NCBI GenBank assembly: GCA_015178975.1
Contig: WHVD01000007.1
Location: 1,364,001 to 1,428,000 of the forward strand
From: Hysterangium stoloniferum
Taxonomy: Eukaryota > Basidiomycota > Agaricomycetes > Hysterangiales > Hysterangiaceae
Length of the DNA stretch: 64,000 nucleotides
Reading direction: 5' to 3'
In this document: one piece after another, positions 1 to 11,608 of the stretch
How positions within the stretch are numbered: position 1 is the stretch's first letter
Layout: each line of letters opens with the position of its first letter
Notes under the pieces: generated by a model
The model's database searches: none
What the model was told of the DNA's origin: nothing
Seen by the model: only the letters and a program-made list of their open reading frames with translations
Translations under genes and position numbers: made by a program

Positions 1-2
1 AT

Positions 3-1085
3 GATTTTATGGTTAAAGAACTCACCTGGTTCTGTTCTGATTTTGACAGCGCTACATTCTTCAAAATATGGGACGACGGAAGTTGGGCTGTAGTTGCATT
101 TTGGGTGGATGATGCAACTGCCATAGGTGATGAAAAACAGCTCCTAGATCTCGAAAAGGCATTCCGTGAATGATTTGGAATTTCGAGCGAAGGCGAGGCC
201 CATTGGATATTGGGAACGAGTATCCGTCGAGATGCTGAATTGAAATCAGTATTTATATCGCAGAGGGAATATATCGAAAATATAGCGAAGAAATTCAACG
301 TACAAAATTCCAAACCAATCCACACTCCCATATCACTTGGAATTGATTTCGCCTCTATTATTCGTCCAGATACTGAAGAGAAACGAAGTGAAGTTGAAAA
401 TTTGCCCTATCGCGAACTTATTGGAAGTTTGATGTTCGCAGCTACAGTATCACATCCCGATATCGCATATTCTGTTAACAAACTATCTCAATATTCATCA
501 AATCCTGCAAGAACACATTGGGACTTAGCTAAATGCATCCTACAATATTTGTATACGACTCGCGATTTCGAGCTTCGATTGGGAAGACAAACACTTTGTC
601 TGCATGGATATTCGGATGCCGATTTTGCAGGAAATCAAGAGGATAGACGTTCAACAGGTGGATATGCAATTTTTTTAGGTTCAGGAACGGTATCTTGGTC
701 TTCGAGGAAGCAGCCAACAGTCGCCCTTTCATCCACAGAAGCGGAGTATATTGCGCTTTCAGAAGTGGCTCGCGAAATTATGTGGACGCGTCATTTCCTC
801 GAAGAACTTAATATAATATATGAAGAACCGACGGCAATTTTTGAAGATAATCAAGGTACTATTGCATTCGCACAAAACCAACGCGCCTTGAGAAGGATGA
901 AACACATTGAAGTGAAATATCACTTCATTCGTCATTTGATTGAAAACGGCACTATTCAACTTATTTATCGATCGACTAAACTAATGACTGCAGATATATT
1001 GACGAAACCACTCTCCTCACCCATTCACTACCATCACATAGGATGTTTAGGACTTACTTCTTCAAAACTCGAGGAGGAGTATTAG
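3..1085 (+). pseudogene. Ty1/Copia pol 3' end (RT C-terminus and RNase H), broken
   Basis: One frame runs from base 3 to the TAG at 1083-1085. It begins inside the Copia reverse transcriptase (the FWVDDA segment fits the YVDD catalytic site, here F-V-D-D) and continues through the connection region into RNase H. RNase H marks are the SDADFAG and STEAEYIAL segments, EDNQ, and the terminal ADILTKPL typical of Copia. The frame is interrupted once, by TGA at 171-173, where the family normally has a residue before FG(I/M); CGA to TGA is the simplest cause. The intact part starts at 210. The 5' part of the element lies outside the window. It is a remnant and not a working gene. Confidence 0.9.
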
Positions 1086-1290
1086 GTATAACGAGTATTG
1101 TAGAAGTAAACGTGCATATGAAAAAGGTGAGACAAAATGTCTCGAAAAGATGCAATGTGTCATATGTTCAATCTCCTCTTGAATGTACTCTTATATACGT
1201 GTAGTATAGCTAGGGAATCTCTCAGCGAACGTTTATTCGCTGAGATACTTAAACGTCTTTATATGGTTTTTCAATATTGACTTTTCACTT
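1086..1290 (+). repeat. possible 3' LTR of the Copia remnant
   Basis: The purine-rich GAGGAGGAG just before the pol stop is a good polypurine tract, so the following about 200 bases are probably 3' LTR sequence. No second LTR copy is in the window, so the ends cannot be fixed. Confidence 0.35.
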
Positions 1291-3617
1291 TTTTAAAACA
1301 TTTGCTCTAAAAACCTGATCAAAATAATCCAAAAACTAGAAGTACCAAACCTTACTAGTTTTATCCACCTCTATAATGGAATGAGGAAAGGCAGTCACAA
1401 AATCTGTACCATACTCCCTTTCTTTATTCAGTGTATTACTAATTCTAGTATCTTCTTTCTATTTCCTACTTATTGTTGTAACCCTTCAAGACTACTTCAT
1501 ATCTATTTGGTATGAATGTACAAGATCAATTCTGACAATATTCAACTCAGCTTTCCTTCAACTTTCCTTTGACTTTCCCTTTTCCTTTGAATTGACTTTC
1601 CTTCAGCTTTTCTTCAACTTAATTTCCAACTCAACTTGCCTCAGATTGACATCATTGATGATTTCATTCTTAAGTCATACCATACTAATTGATTAACAAT
1701 GTATCACTATTCATGGGCCATGTTGTCCTATTGTTGCCTCACATTTCATCATCAGGATGAATTAATACTTTGTCAAATGAGGCATTCAGCACTTGATATG
1801 GTAGAAGAATACTTTAATCTCTATTTGACACTATTGAGAAAATCTGATTTGTGTCAATTGTCAGCAGTGTCCAGGTTGGCTCAGTAATATACATAACTAT
1901 CAATAAGTCAGACTCAATTACTGAAATAGTGGGATTGTTATCTGTACATTCCTGTGTTCTGTATGAACTAAGCCTTTCACATACTTCAAGGAGAACAAAT
2001 TGGCATCAGGAAAGTGGGAACATTGGTAAGTATGCAATCTATATTGTCTAGAGCCATCTAGGAGAGCTAGCTAGCTCGGTTAGACTCGGCTAGAAACACT
2101 ATTTTCACGAGATTCCTATTTACTCGTCAGTATAAAAGCTTACTACAGATCTAGGGAGGCTAGGGAGGCTAGGGAGTCTATATAGTGGATATAGACATTC
2201 CCAAATCCCTGATGGGGGAAGAATGAAAATAGTATTCCAAGATAGATGTGACTGCTGTTGTAGTGTTTAAGGACATTATTATTAACCCCTAGGTAAGTAT
2301 TCAGGTAAAGAGAGACTAACTTATGTATGTCTTTTAGGTTCAATGATTTCAAAATGTATATACAAGTATAGAATTGTAAATAATCACAAAAATTTACGTG
2401 AGTTTTTGAGTTAGATGACATGCTCTGATAAATGCTTAGAATTGTTGATACAGAGAAAGGTTGTGGGGTATGTGGGGGCTTTCCCCCCCATGGGTTCACC
2501 CCTTGTTGGTCAAATAAAGATATGTCAACTGCAATTACGTCCTCCCTTTATGATACTGTAACGAAGTAACCACTACATATCAGCATGAGAATTGCATCAA
2601 CATTTACCATACAAATTGTCCAATATTTATGATACTTTGAACATCCCTTCCTTGTTTCCAGTCTTGGGTACATCGTGGAATTGATCTGCCTCGTGCGTCA
2701 ACTATCTGTAGAGGAGCTCACGGCAATCAGAACCTACTTTGAATTTTGGTTACGAAAATATGTCGCACCATTACATCTTTTCATCCTGTGGACAAGTGTC
2801 ATAAGAGACAAAATCACCAGTGCTTACCATATATGCATATCTCAATATTGTTTTAGTGCTGATGTCGGGATTTTATTGCGAGGGGAACAAACAGAAGAAT
2901 CACACAACGCTGCAATTAAAATAAGAAGATAAATACCCTCGCATATGCGTTGTAAAACAAGCCTAAACGCGCCAAATTGACGACCATGTGACTCAAAAAC
3001 ATTTATTTTTGGATTCGGCGTTATTTGCACTGAGTTCCATGATTTTACATCCGGTCCCGCTCTGACCACCCGATCCTAGTATACTCTGACCTCTAATTCC
3101 TATTCTGAACCTCTCCCCGGGTACTTATGGTCTCTATCTATCATCCTATCCTACTGTACTTGTATAGACTCCCCGGTAAGCTAAGGGTTAGACAACAATT
3201 GGACTATGGCACTATGCTTTCATCCCAATACCGGCAGTGGAGCGATCAATCTCCTTACGAGCGGTTATCGGTTAGATAGGAGTCAGAACTCCATATGTTG
3301 TGAGTGGTTTGGTTACGTTATTGAACCATGCTAGCCTATGTACGTATCGTAGTGCCAACTAAGGCTTTTCTGTTCAATAAAGAGATATGAAATATCTTAA
3401 CGTGTCCGTTCTGGGTTGGTAGGTGGTTCCGCTCGTTTTTGTTAGGTGACAGGCTAGAGTGACAAATTCCTTTTTTCTGCTTCCTAGTCTTATAAAAGCG
3501 TCTGGAACCGTTAATGCATTCTGGTACCAACTCTCATAATATTACCCCTATCCACTCTTTCCAATAAGCATTGGATATCTTCGATACAACAACGACACCA
3601 ATTAAACAATTACTTTC
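1291..3617. other. gene-free stretch with old repeat sequence
   Basis: No supported gene. Bases 1500-1680 and 1725-1800 resemble 56820-57000 and 57172-57240, and the latter also matches 61262-61330 on the minus strand, so this is a degraded dispersed repeat. A short GCTAGGGAG tandem lies near 2150-2175. Short ORFs here show no coding features. The P450 promoter must lie at the right end, but no clear element is recognised. Confidence 0.5.
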
Positions 3618-5723
3618 ATGCCTTTGTCTACATCAACTCCTTTACCCGTGTTCCCTTTTGCCTTGTCGCTCAACGAGCCTCTCCTGACCCTCTCATTGCT
3701 GGGAATAACGCTATTCTTAGGATTTATTTTCTACAACATTACATGGGGTCGAAGTTCACCATACGTGAGTACTTCAAACGCCAAAGATGCATCGTCCTTG
3801 TTTACACTCACAAGGCTTCAATTCCAGTTATTGGCGGCTCCGGTCTGTTGTCGTCTTATTGGTCTGCCATCGATTTTTCAGCGCAAGGTAAAAACATGGT
3901 ACAAACTGGCTATGAGAAGGTGTGTCGTACACAGCGATGTAGAGGTTCAGGGCGGCCATTAATATCGAAGCCGCCGAGTATCAGTATAAAGGTGGAATAT
4001 TTCGAGTAGCACAGATGGACCAATGGAACATCATCATATCCGCACGTCAACATATAGAGGAACTTGCGAAAGCATCCAATGATGTGTTTTCCTTCGAGGC
4101 TGCGGTTGAAGAGGTACGAAATGTCCCGATTGTGCTAGCCGACATGACTTTCACACTTTTCTGCTCCAGACGTTTTTCGTGAAACATCTGTTTGGCCCGA
4201 CCATAGCCACTAACAATTATCACCTTGATATCCTTCGAGTATTTCTGACTCGGGATCTGGGTAGCATATTCGCCGACCTGAAAGAAGAGATTAGCCTAGC
4301 ATTTGAAGATCATATCCCTATAACAGACGGTACGCTACTCACCATAACCTGAAAAAGGCATCACGTTTGAAATATTTGTTGTGTTCGAGAGTGGACCGCA
4401 TTTGCCGTTTATCCTCCAATCACGCAGATTGTCGCTCGTGCCTCTAGTCGGATCTTTGTTGGCGTACCACTCTGTATGTTAAAAAAACATGGGTATAGGC
4501 TTTGTCCGTCATCACATTGGTTTTGCAACAGGTCGCAATCCTGACTACCTCAATCTCAGCATCAGGTTTACGCTTGACATTGCTAAGAGTCGTGATGCAA
4601 TCAGTCGATTTCCTGAATTCCTTAGAGAGTCCGTTCATATATATTTATACATTTAATGACATAACTGATTTGAGACCAGATTTGCAGCGCGGCTCTTAAC
4701 CAGTGCTCCTAAAACGATCAACTTAACCCACAAGCATCTAGGGCCAGTGATCGAGGAGCGACAGAAGCTAATGAACGAGTACGGTGTTGATTACCCTGGT
4801 AAACCTGTCAGGGTCTTTTTTTTTCCTCTTACGTTTAATGTGACATTGCCTTTTAGAATGATCTCTTGAGTCGGTTGATGGATATTGCGGAAGGCGAAGA
4901 ACGATCCCCACGCAATTTCACAATCAGAGTTATGACCATCGGTGTTGCAGCCATTCATACTAGTTCATTGGTACCTTTATTTGTCTCCATATTAGGCTTA
5001 TCTAACCCTGTGAGAATAGACCTTCACGCATGTACTGTTCCATCTCGCAGCCGAACCAAAGTATCTCGCACCACTGCGAGAGGAAGTAGAAACCACTGTG
5101 AATGAGCACGGATGGTCAAAGATTTCCATGATGAAGATGCACAAATTGGATAGTTTTTTGAAGGAAAGTCAGCGGATGAATGGACTTAATGCAAGTGAGT
5201 TACCCTATTCCTAATATAGGTGCCCTCACTCCCGCCGACACTTATGTTAGTCAGCCTGACGAGGAAGGCAATGAAGGACACCAGTTTCTCTGACGGGACC
5301 TTTGTACCCAAAGGCGCACTCATTTCTGCCGCTGCCCACCCTATGCATCTAGATGATAGGATATACGCGAACGCCGGTGCCTTCGACGGTTTTCGGTTCA
5401 GCGATATCCGCCAAGAACCAGGACGGGAAATTACCAATCAATTCGCTGCTACAAACCCCGATTATATTGGCTTTGGGCATGCTAAGCATGCATGGTACGT
5501 CTATTGCACACTCCGTAATTCACCCCTGGTTTATTTTTATTTTTATTTTAGCCCCGGCCGATTCTTTGCTGCTAATGAACTTAAAGTGATGCTCGCACAT
5601 CTGATCTTGAATTATGATATCAAGATGGAGCACGAAGGGTTGCGGCCTCCCAATTTATGGTTTGGATTCGTCTGCGTGCCTGACAGTAGTTGTCGTGTCA
5701 TGTTCCGTCGTCGTCAAGCCTGA
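3618..5723 (+). CDS. cytochrome P450 monooxygenase, 11 exons, ~517 aa
   Basis: Heme-thiolate oxygenase, probably ER-anchored. Exons joined by eye: 3618-3764, 3815-3919, 3985-4113, 4170-4329, 4390-4473, 4532-4628, 4680-4806, 4857-4970, 5020-5194, 5251-5494, 5552-5723. All ten introns are 49-65 nt GT-AG, all phases agree, and no stop occurs in the 1554-nt CDS. The N-terminus has a hydrophobic anchor (about residues 18-40). The I-helix region reads AAIHTSS, the K-helix ExxR is ESQR (about 371-374), the PERF-like segment is FDGFRF, and the heme loop is FGHAKHACPG with Cys about 461. Position 4 of the heme loop is Ala where related fungal enzymes usually have Gly. The family resembles the Agaricomycete CYP512/CYP5144/CYP5150 group, often labelled ent-kaurene-oxidase-like. 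The substrate is unknown and no biosynthetic partner lies nearby. Confidence 0.9.
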
Positions 5724-7719
5724 GGGTTTTTTTTTACGTTTTGTGGAACAATGACTAAATAAAGCATGCAAACCTTGTTTCTCAGGCTGGGGAACTAATG
5801 GAGGGCTTCCTCCGTTGCAAGCCAGATTATCCATTGTTTCATAAGACCAGGATGGTCGGGAGGTTTAAACCATGTCTCCTGCGTCACCAAGGGCTAATAT
5901 TCCAACGGTGTTCATACAAAAGTTTTATCAATCATTTCTCTTATTTCCCTTCAATTACATATCACTATCGGGTAGCAATCTGTGCAGGCGATAGCAAACT
6001 AAGTATGTCGTAGCATGATACTAGCTGTATAATCCCGAGTCGATAGGCTGAATGCGAGCAAAAAACTAAAAAAAGTGTAAGGTGGGAATTAATAGTAAAT
6101 GATTGGCAACGATCGAGATAAATAAATCGATGAGGACTGTCCGAGTGATCGGGTCTTCGTATTATTAGTTCCTCAAGAATGAACGCAATGATGCGGCGCC
6201 AATTGAATATACCATATGGAAGTGTGTATAAATTTTCACGTTCAACTTTCAAACTTTGAATCGTGTCTCTCCCTCAAGTTCATGTTTTGAAAACACTACA
6301 TAGACCGTGAATATCGAAAACTCACCATACAACGGCGCAAGAAAGATCGGAATCATATAATCTGGCTATGGTCCATCCGTATAAGCTAACTTGATTTGGT
6401 TCGGATGCCTGTATTCTAAGTTGGGCTGGCACTTGTATCTTCCCCTGAAGAAAACGCTGAGCCTGTCATCCTTTTCCAACTTCGAGTGAAGTCATCCAAG
6501 ATTGCCATCGGGACAGAGGCCCCCTGATACTTCCCATAAACGCCAGACAGATTTTGGACGTTTTGACAGAAATGGGGTGATTTAACCTTTTTTCCCGACT
6601 AAATCTGGTATAGCAAAAATTTGAAATTTTGCCCGAACTTTCAATCGAGCCTCACATTTTTTTCTCGGATTAAGCCCCCCGAAAATATATATTGTCTAGA
6701 TTGCTCCTTTTCGCTTCAAAAAAAAAGAATTCTACTACTATATAAGTAGAAAACTTTCCCCGAAAATATTGTATTTTAATGTGAAAATATAAAAGTAGGT
6801 TGTATTTGTAATGCAAAATACAAATATCATCTGAAAAGTGAGACATTGGTACGATTTTCGAAGTATAGCCACATTTCAGAGTTCCTCCCCCTCCTCCAAA
6901 TTCTCAACAGTAATTTATTCTAGCTGGGATGAACTCTTAGGAAGTCACCTATTCAGTAACCAATATATATTGCTCAAGGGAAATTTTTTTGTAACTAAAA
7001 TTCTGCTTTAATTCCACAATATCATGTCCAGCACTGGGCAGTCTACATTGCAACTACTATTCACGGATATTGTGGGATCCAGTAGAAACCTATAATAATT
7101 GTCGGGAATTGTGAGAAATTGTTCACGTTCATTTTGGACAACAGGTGATTTCTGTCTCAATAACAGATAAAGCTGGTTGACATTATGGAGCTGGACAAAT
7201 TTGAAAGAGTGACTCTAAGGAGGCTTGCTTGGAAGGGCTTACAGAAATGTTTCGTTGTGAAAATTTTGGTCATTGTACCATCTTATTGAGGTTGTATTTC
7301 CAAGACATGAAATATTAGCGGGGTTGAATGGTGTTCCTGATGATGACTATATGAGCTTATAACTATTACTTGCAAATACACACGAATGTCGGTGTCGATC
7401 TCTTTCTCTCTTCTTTTAATTCTCTTTGCTATTGGGAGACGTTTCGAAACTTCTTCGAGGGTGGCTGAGTTTATATATTAGAACCATTGTACGCTAAATC
7501 TCCTTGTCGACTCTATGCCTCGATTCCCTCCTTGCCACACATCACGCGAGGAAGTATCGACACTCTGCACCCTGCACTTATTATCACCCAGTAATACGCT
7601 GCAGCTGCAGAGCAGATGACTAGCCACTTTTACTACTTCTGTCCACTGCTGCCACCCCCACCATTACCATCATCTACTATTGCCACCGCCATTGCTGCCA
7701 CCCCTACTAGCACACAATC
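5724..7719. other. intergenic, AT-rich, no gene recognised
   Basis: No coding region can be supported. Sequence is AT-rich around 6600-7000. Low-complexity CCACCACC/ATTGCC runs appear near 7640-7700. The P450 terminator should be within the first 200 bases, but no distinct signal stands out. Confidence 0.5.
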
Positions 7720-8440
7720 TGTTGTAATTGGTGATGAAAACACCCTTTTCCTAGGGGTAGTTCCCTCATTTTTTCAATTTTTCATATGAAGATGCTAATT
7801 GTGAATGCATGAAAGAACCTGTACACCCAAACTAGCACCAAACCTATCATGTCAGAAGGTAATTCACTAACTGAAATATTGATTGACACACAAGTACTTC
7901 TATTACAAGTTTATTAAACCCTTGTAGATTGTGTATTACAATAAACCAACTCATACTATTTTTAATGCAATATATCACTGGCATTCACTGCCACTACTGC
8001 CACTATCCACCACTACCACTATGGTCTGCCACAGCCACTCTCCATCATGGCCATGATCCACCAATGCAGCAACTATCCACCTGTAATGGTAGCGGACTTG
8101 AGTTAGGGTGGACTTGGCATCGGGGCTTCCAGGCCCGCCTGGCGGGTGGTTGTTTGTTTCACAGGTTTTTACTTGTTGCAAGGGGCTATACTGCTATTAT
8201 CATAAATAGGTAGATCCCTTGTATTGTTACCTTAGTCTCTTTCAAATAGGAACCTAGTCCTACTCATTTCATTCCCTTTTGCAAAGAGCTCTCTGAGGGA
8301 TTACACTACTCCTTCATAGCAGAACCCTTACACTTTTTGAGTATCTTGTTTCCTAATTAACATTCTTTATTAACACTACCAGTGGACTGATCACTAGGTT
8401 CTTTTACTATGCGCGCACCTGTAATTTAACATAAATAGTT
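7720..8440 (+). repeat. LTR-like sequence, related to 42755-43030
   Basis: Starts with TGTTGTAATTGGTGATG, and about 250 bases (to about 7970) match 42755-43030 with substitutions and small indels. Shared blocks include CATATGAAGATGCTAATTGTG and TATTAAACCCTTGTA. Because a Gag-like reading frame starts just downstream, this is probably its 5' LTR. The 3' limit near 8440 is a guess. Confidence 0.45.
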
Positions 8441-8496
8441 TTGTCAAGATGTCCAAAATCAATCAACCAATCACTTGATGAGACACCATCTGAAGT

Positions 8497-11400
8497 GTGA
8501 TCCCTGTTTGGAGCAAGAGAGTTGTTCAACGATGGGTGGATGGTGATAATGTTGATAATACGGCTCTTGATCCAGTAAGTAATACTTCTTCACCTTTGCA
8601 AGCCCTGGGCCCTGAACCTCTTAGATCTGCACTAGCAGGGAAGGGGGGGAGGATGGACCATGATGCCGAGATGGAAGGGGTATTGCAATATACCTCTGAT
8701 TCCTCGATGCCCACACTAAGTGGAAGGGCTGGTAACACTAAGGGTGATGCCTTGAGAAAAGAATCAATACCTATTGAGGAGAAGATCACCCCTTTTCCCA
8801 CGTATGGTGAGTATGCCAGTACTCAGATCTCCCTCCATAACTAGACTCAGCAGTATGGTCTTCTGCACCCAGAAGAGATTGCCTATCCATGAAAGACTTT
8901 CCGAATGAAGCATCAAGCCGCGAAACCTCTTCTTTGATCTCAGTCACTTTACTTTCCAGAGTGGTTTGAGGTGGGGAGTGGCAGTAATGAAGATGAAAGC
9001 AGGCAGGAGGAAGCGGAGATAATGGTTCTGGAACACTGCCCAGCTCCAGAGTTTAGATGGGCAGATAGTTCCAAATCTGATGAGGATCCATTGGGGCGAC
9101 TGCCCAGGACATGGACCCTACCCGACACTGTGTGCCCATGGAAGATGAAAGGATCAGAAATTTTGGAAACAAGACCTAAGCCGTCAGTAAACTTAAGTGC
9201 TATTCTCATTGAGGTACAAGACAATGCACCTACATCTGATGTAATGGAGCCTGCAAGTGCTGAGGAAACGAGACCAGAAGGGTCATCCCGATCCACTAAG
9301 GGGAAGGCATGAATGGAGGGTGAGAATATCCTGGGGGACGGGAGTAAAACGACTTCACGTCCATACTCTACTGCCACAACTGAGAGGCAGACTAGTAAGC
9401 CTTTGAGGGGTCCACAGCCCAAGAGGGTGACCAGCCGATATGCAAGAGAGTTTTCACAAGTGCCTGAGTGTGGGTACTTCGCAGTTGGAGGGCAAGGAGA
9501 ATTCGGACCACCCTCTGATTTGAGCAGTTCCTCCAGTAGTGATGGGTCGGAGGAATCATCAAGTAGCACTACAACTGAATGGTCAGCTAATAGGAGTGCA
9601 GACTCACCTAATTCAGGGTCAGAGTCAGAGGACGATACTGGAGGCCCATCGAAAGCAGGCCAGAAGAAGAATAGAAAGAAAAACTCACCCAGTTCTAAAT
9701 GGATAAAATCCAAAAGACGCAAGCAGTCTGCAGCTGATGCCAAGTGGACTAAGAAACTTTTAGCAGGAGTCAAGACGAAGCAAGCTGTGGTGTACACCGG
9801 CATAGCTGACCTTGATGTCCTGGAAGCCTTTGTATACACCTATGATCTATGGACAGAAATCAATGGGTTATATCGGAAATGGGCTGTGAAGTTAATAATT
9901 TACTTCTTGGATGGCAAGGCCAGCGCATTCTATATGAAACATGTGGCCTTGAGCCAGAAACGATGAACACTAAAAGCCATTTATGACAGACTTTTTGATT
10001 ATTGTTTCCCTGCAGATTATAAGCTGAGGTTGCAGAAACAATTGACCTCAGCCCAGCAGGGTGGAAATTGTTTCCGTGATTTTGCACGAGATGTGGAGAA
10101 TAGCGCTACATGTTTCCCTGATATGCAAGAGTGTCAGCTTAAACAAATTGTGTGGGATGGGGCACACCACTATATCAAAGAAAAGTGGTTAGATAATGGT
10201 TTAAATCCAGACAATACCTCGTGGAAGTGACTTATCAAAACAGCAACACGCTTTGAAGCTGCTCAGGAGTTTCGTCAGGCAGAGAAAGGAGGACGAGAGA
10301 CCCCATCGACTGGATCAACCCGATCCTGGCCATGACAGAATAAGCATGCTACACAGACAGTGGGTCAGACTGACAGTATGCGAAATACTTTTCGTCCTGT
10401 AACAGGAACTGCAACAAAAGCACTGCAGCAAAAACTCAGTCAAATGGAGATGAACCAGCTTCGGGCAGAGGGGAGGTGTTTCATGTGTAAGAAAGAAGGT
10501 CATGAAGTGCAAAATTGCCCTCAGGAGAAGGTTGTGCCTGCTCCAAAATGGGGAAACCATGTGTCAGCTGGGTCTGTTTGGGTGCAACGACTCACCAAAT
10601 TGGAAAAGAAGAAGGAGTGGGTTGAAATACCTCTTCGAATGGCCTCCTTCGTACTGGGAACTGAGGAGGTCCAGCAGGAATTTAATAGTTTACATGATCA
10701 CATATATGCTGCATGACTGCAGAAGTCAATTACTGAATTCTTCGGGCCAGACACAGCCATAGCTGAGGGGCATAATCCGCTGACACGATTTGAGGTTACC
10801 TACTCAATTGTGGACTTTCTAGTGAAGGATAATGTCTTACCTGGAACTATCCTGCGAATTGGAAAGAGAGACTGTAGGGAGCCTGGGTATTGAGTGGCCC
10901 AAAGTATAGTCAATGATGAGCAATGGGCTGGGAAATGGCTCCCTGCCCAATACCCTGACTGAGCTAAGGTTGTGGTGATTATACAGCAGCCTTGCTGTGT
11001 GCACTTCTCGAATTCTGATTCAGTTGCTGTTGGAATACGACACACTGAGTGTTTTCAGGTGGTGTTTGATCAGTTATACTGGACATATGAGATTATTGAC
11101 TGCCTTCAACCCCAATTATACATGGCGGTCAGCAAACCAGCCCTCTTCAGTGGTGACTGGGCCATTTTGCAAGTGGTGAGTACTGCTGTAATAATGGAGG
11201 GAGCAATGGAACAGGGAGAGTCACTGGAGGATGATGACCCACCCAGCTCAGGGGAGGTCGCATCAGGACACCTGCTTCTGGGGGCATTGCAGGAATACTT
11301 GCAGGAAGGTATTTCCCCCGACATGCGCTTTAGGGTTTACACTGAAGACACTGGACTCCATATCTGGGATGAAGCGAATACTGACCTTCCATTGTTTATG

Positions 11401-11608
11401 CCTTGGTCTGTTGTAAGGCTAATGAGGACTTCGAAGATAAAATACAGGCTGTATATGAGGAACACATACCTGGGTTCTCCCATGATATGCCTGCCTTTAG
11501 AAGATACTGTCGAGATGCTATGTGCCAGCTATTGGAGCTTCACTTTCGTGTATATTATATGACAAGTATCTGTAGAGATATCTATGGTGTGGAAAGACAG
11601 CGGTTCTG
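8497..11608 (+). pseudogene. long Gag-like retroelement ORF with many TGA stops
   Basis: Frame 1 is readable for almost 3 kb with no frameshift until about 11410. It is interrupted by TAG at 8842 and by TGA at about 9310, 9964, 10228, 10333, 10714, 10891 and 10960. Recognisable parts are a Ser/Glu/Asp-rich N-terminal region (9313-9700), a retrotransposon Gag core (about 9780-10300), and a CCHC zinc knuckle CFMCKKEGHEVQNC at about 10480-10520. A further 1 kb has no motif I recognise. Near 11410 the coding sense moves to another frame and runs to about 11605, where the LTR of the next element cuts it. No protease or reverse transcriptase follows. Confidence 0.75.

Noticed and set aside
5195-5219. 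25-nt mini-intron in the P450
   Set aside because: A 56-nt intron (5195-5250) ending GTTAG keeps the frame and gives the expected LTRKAMKD segment.
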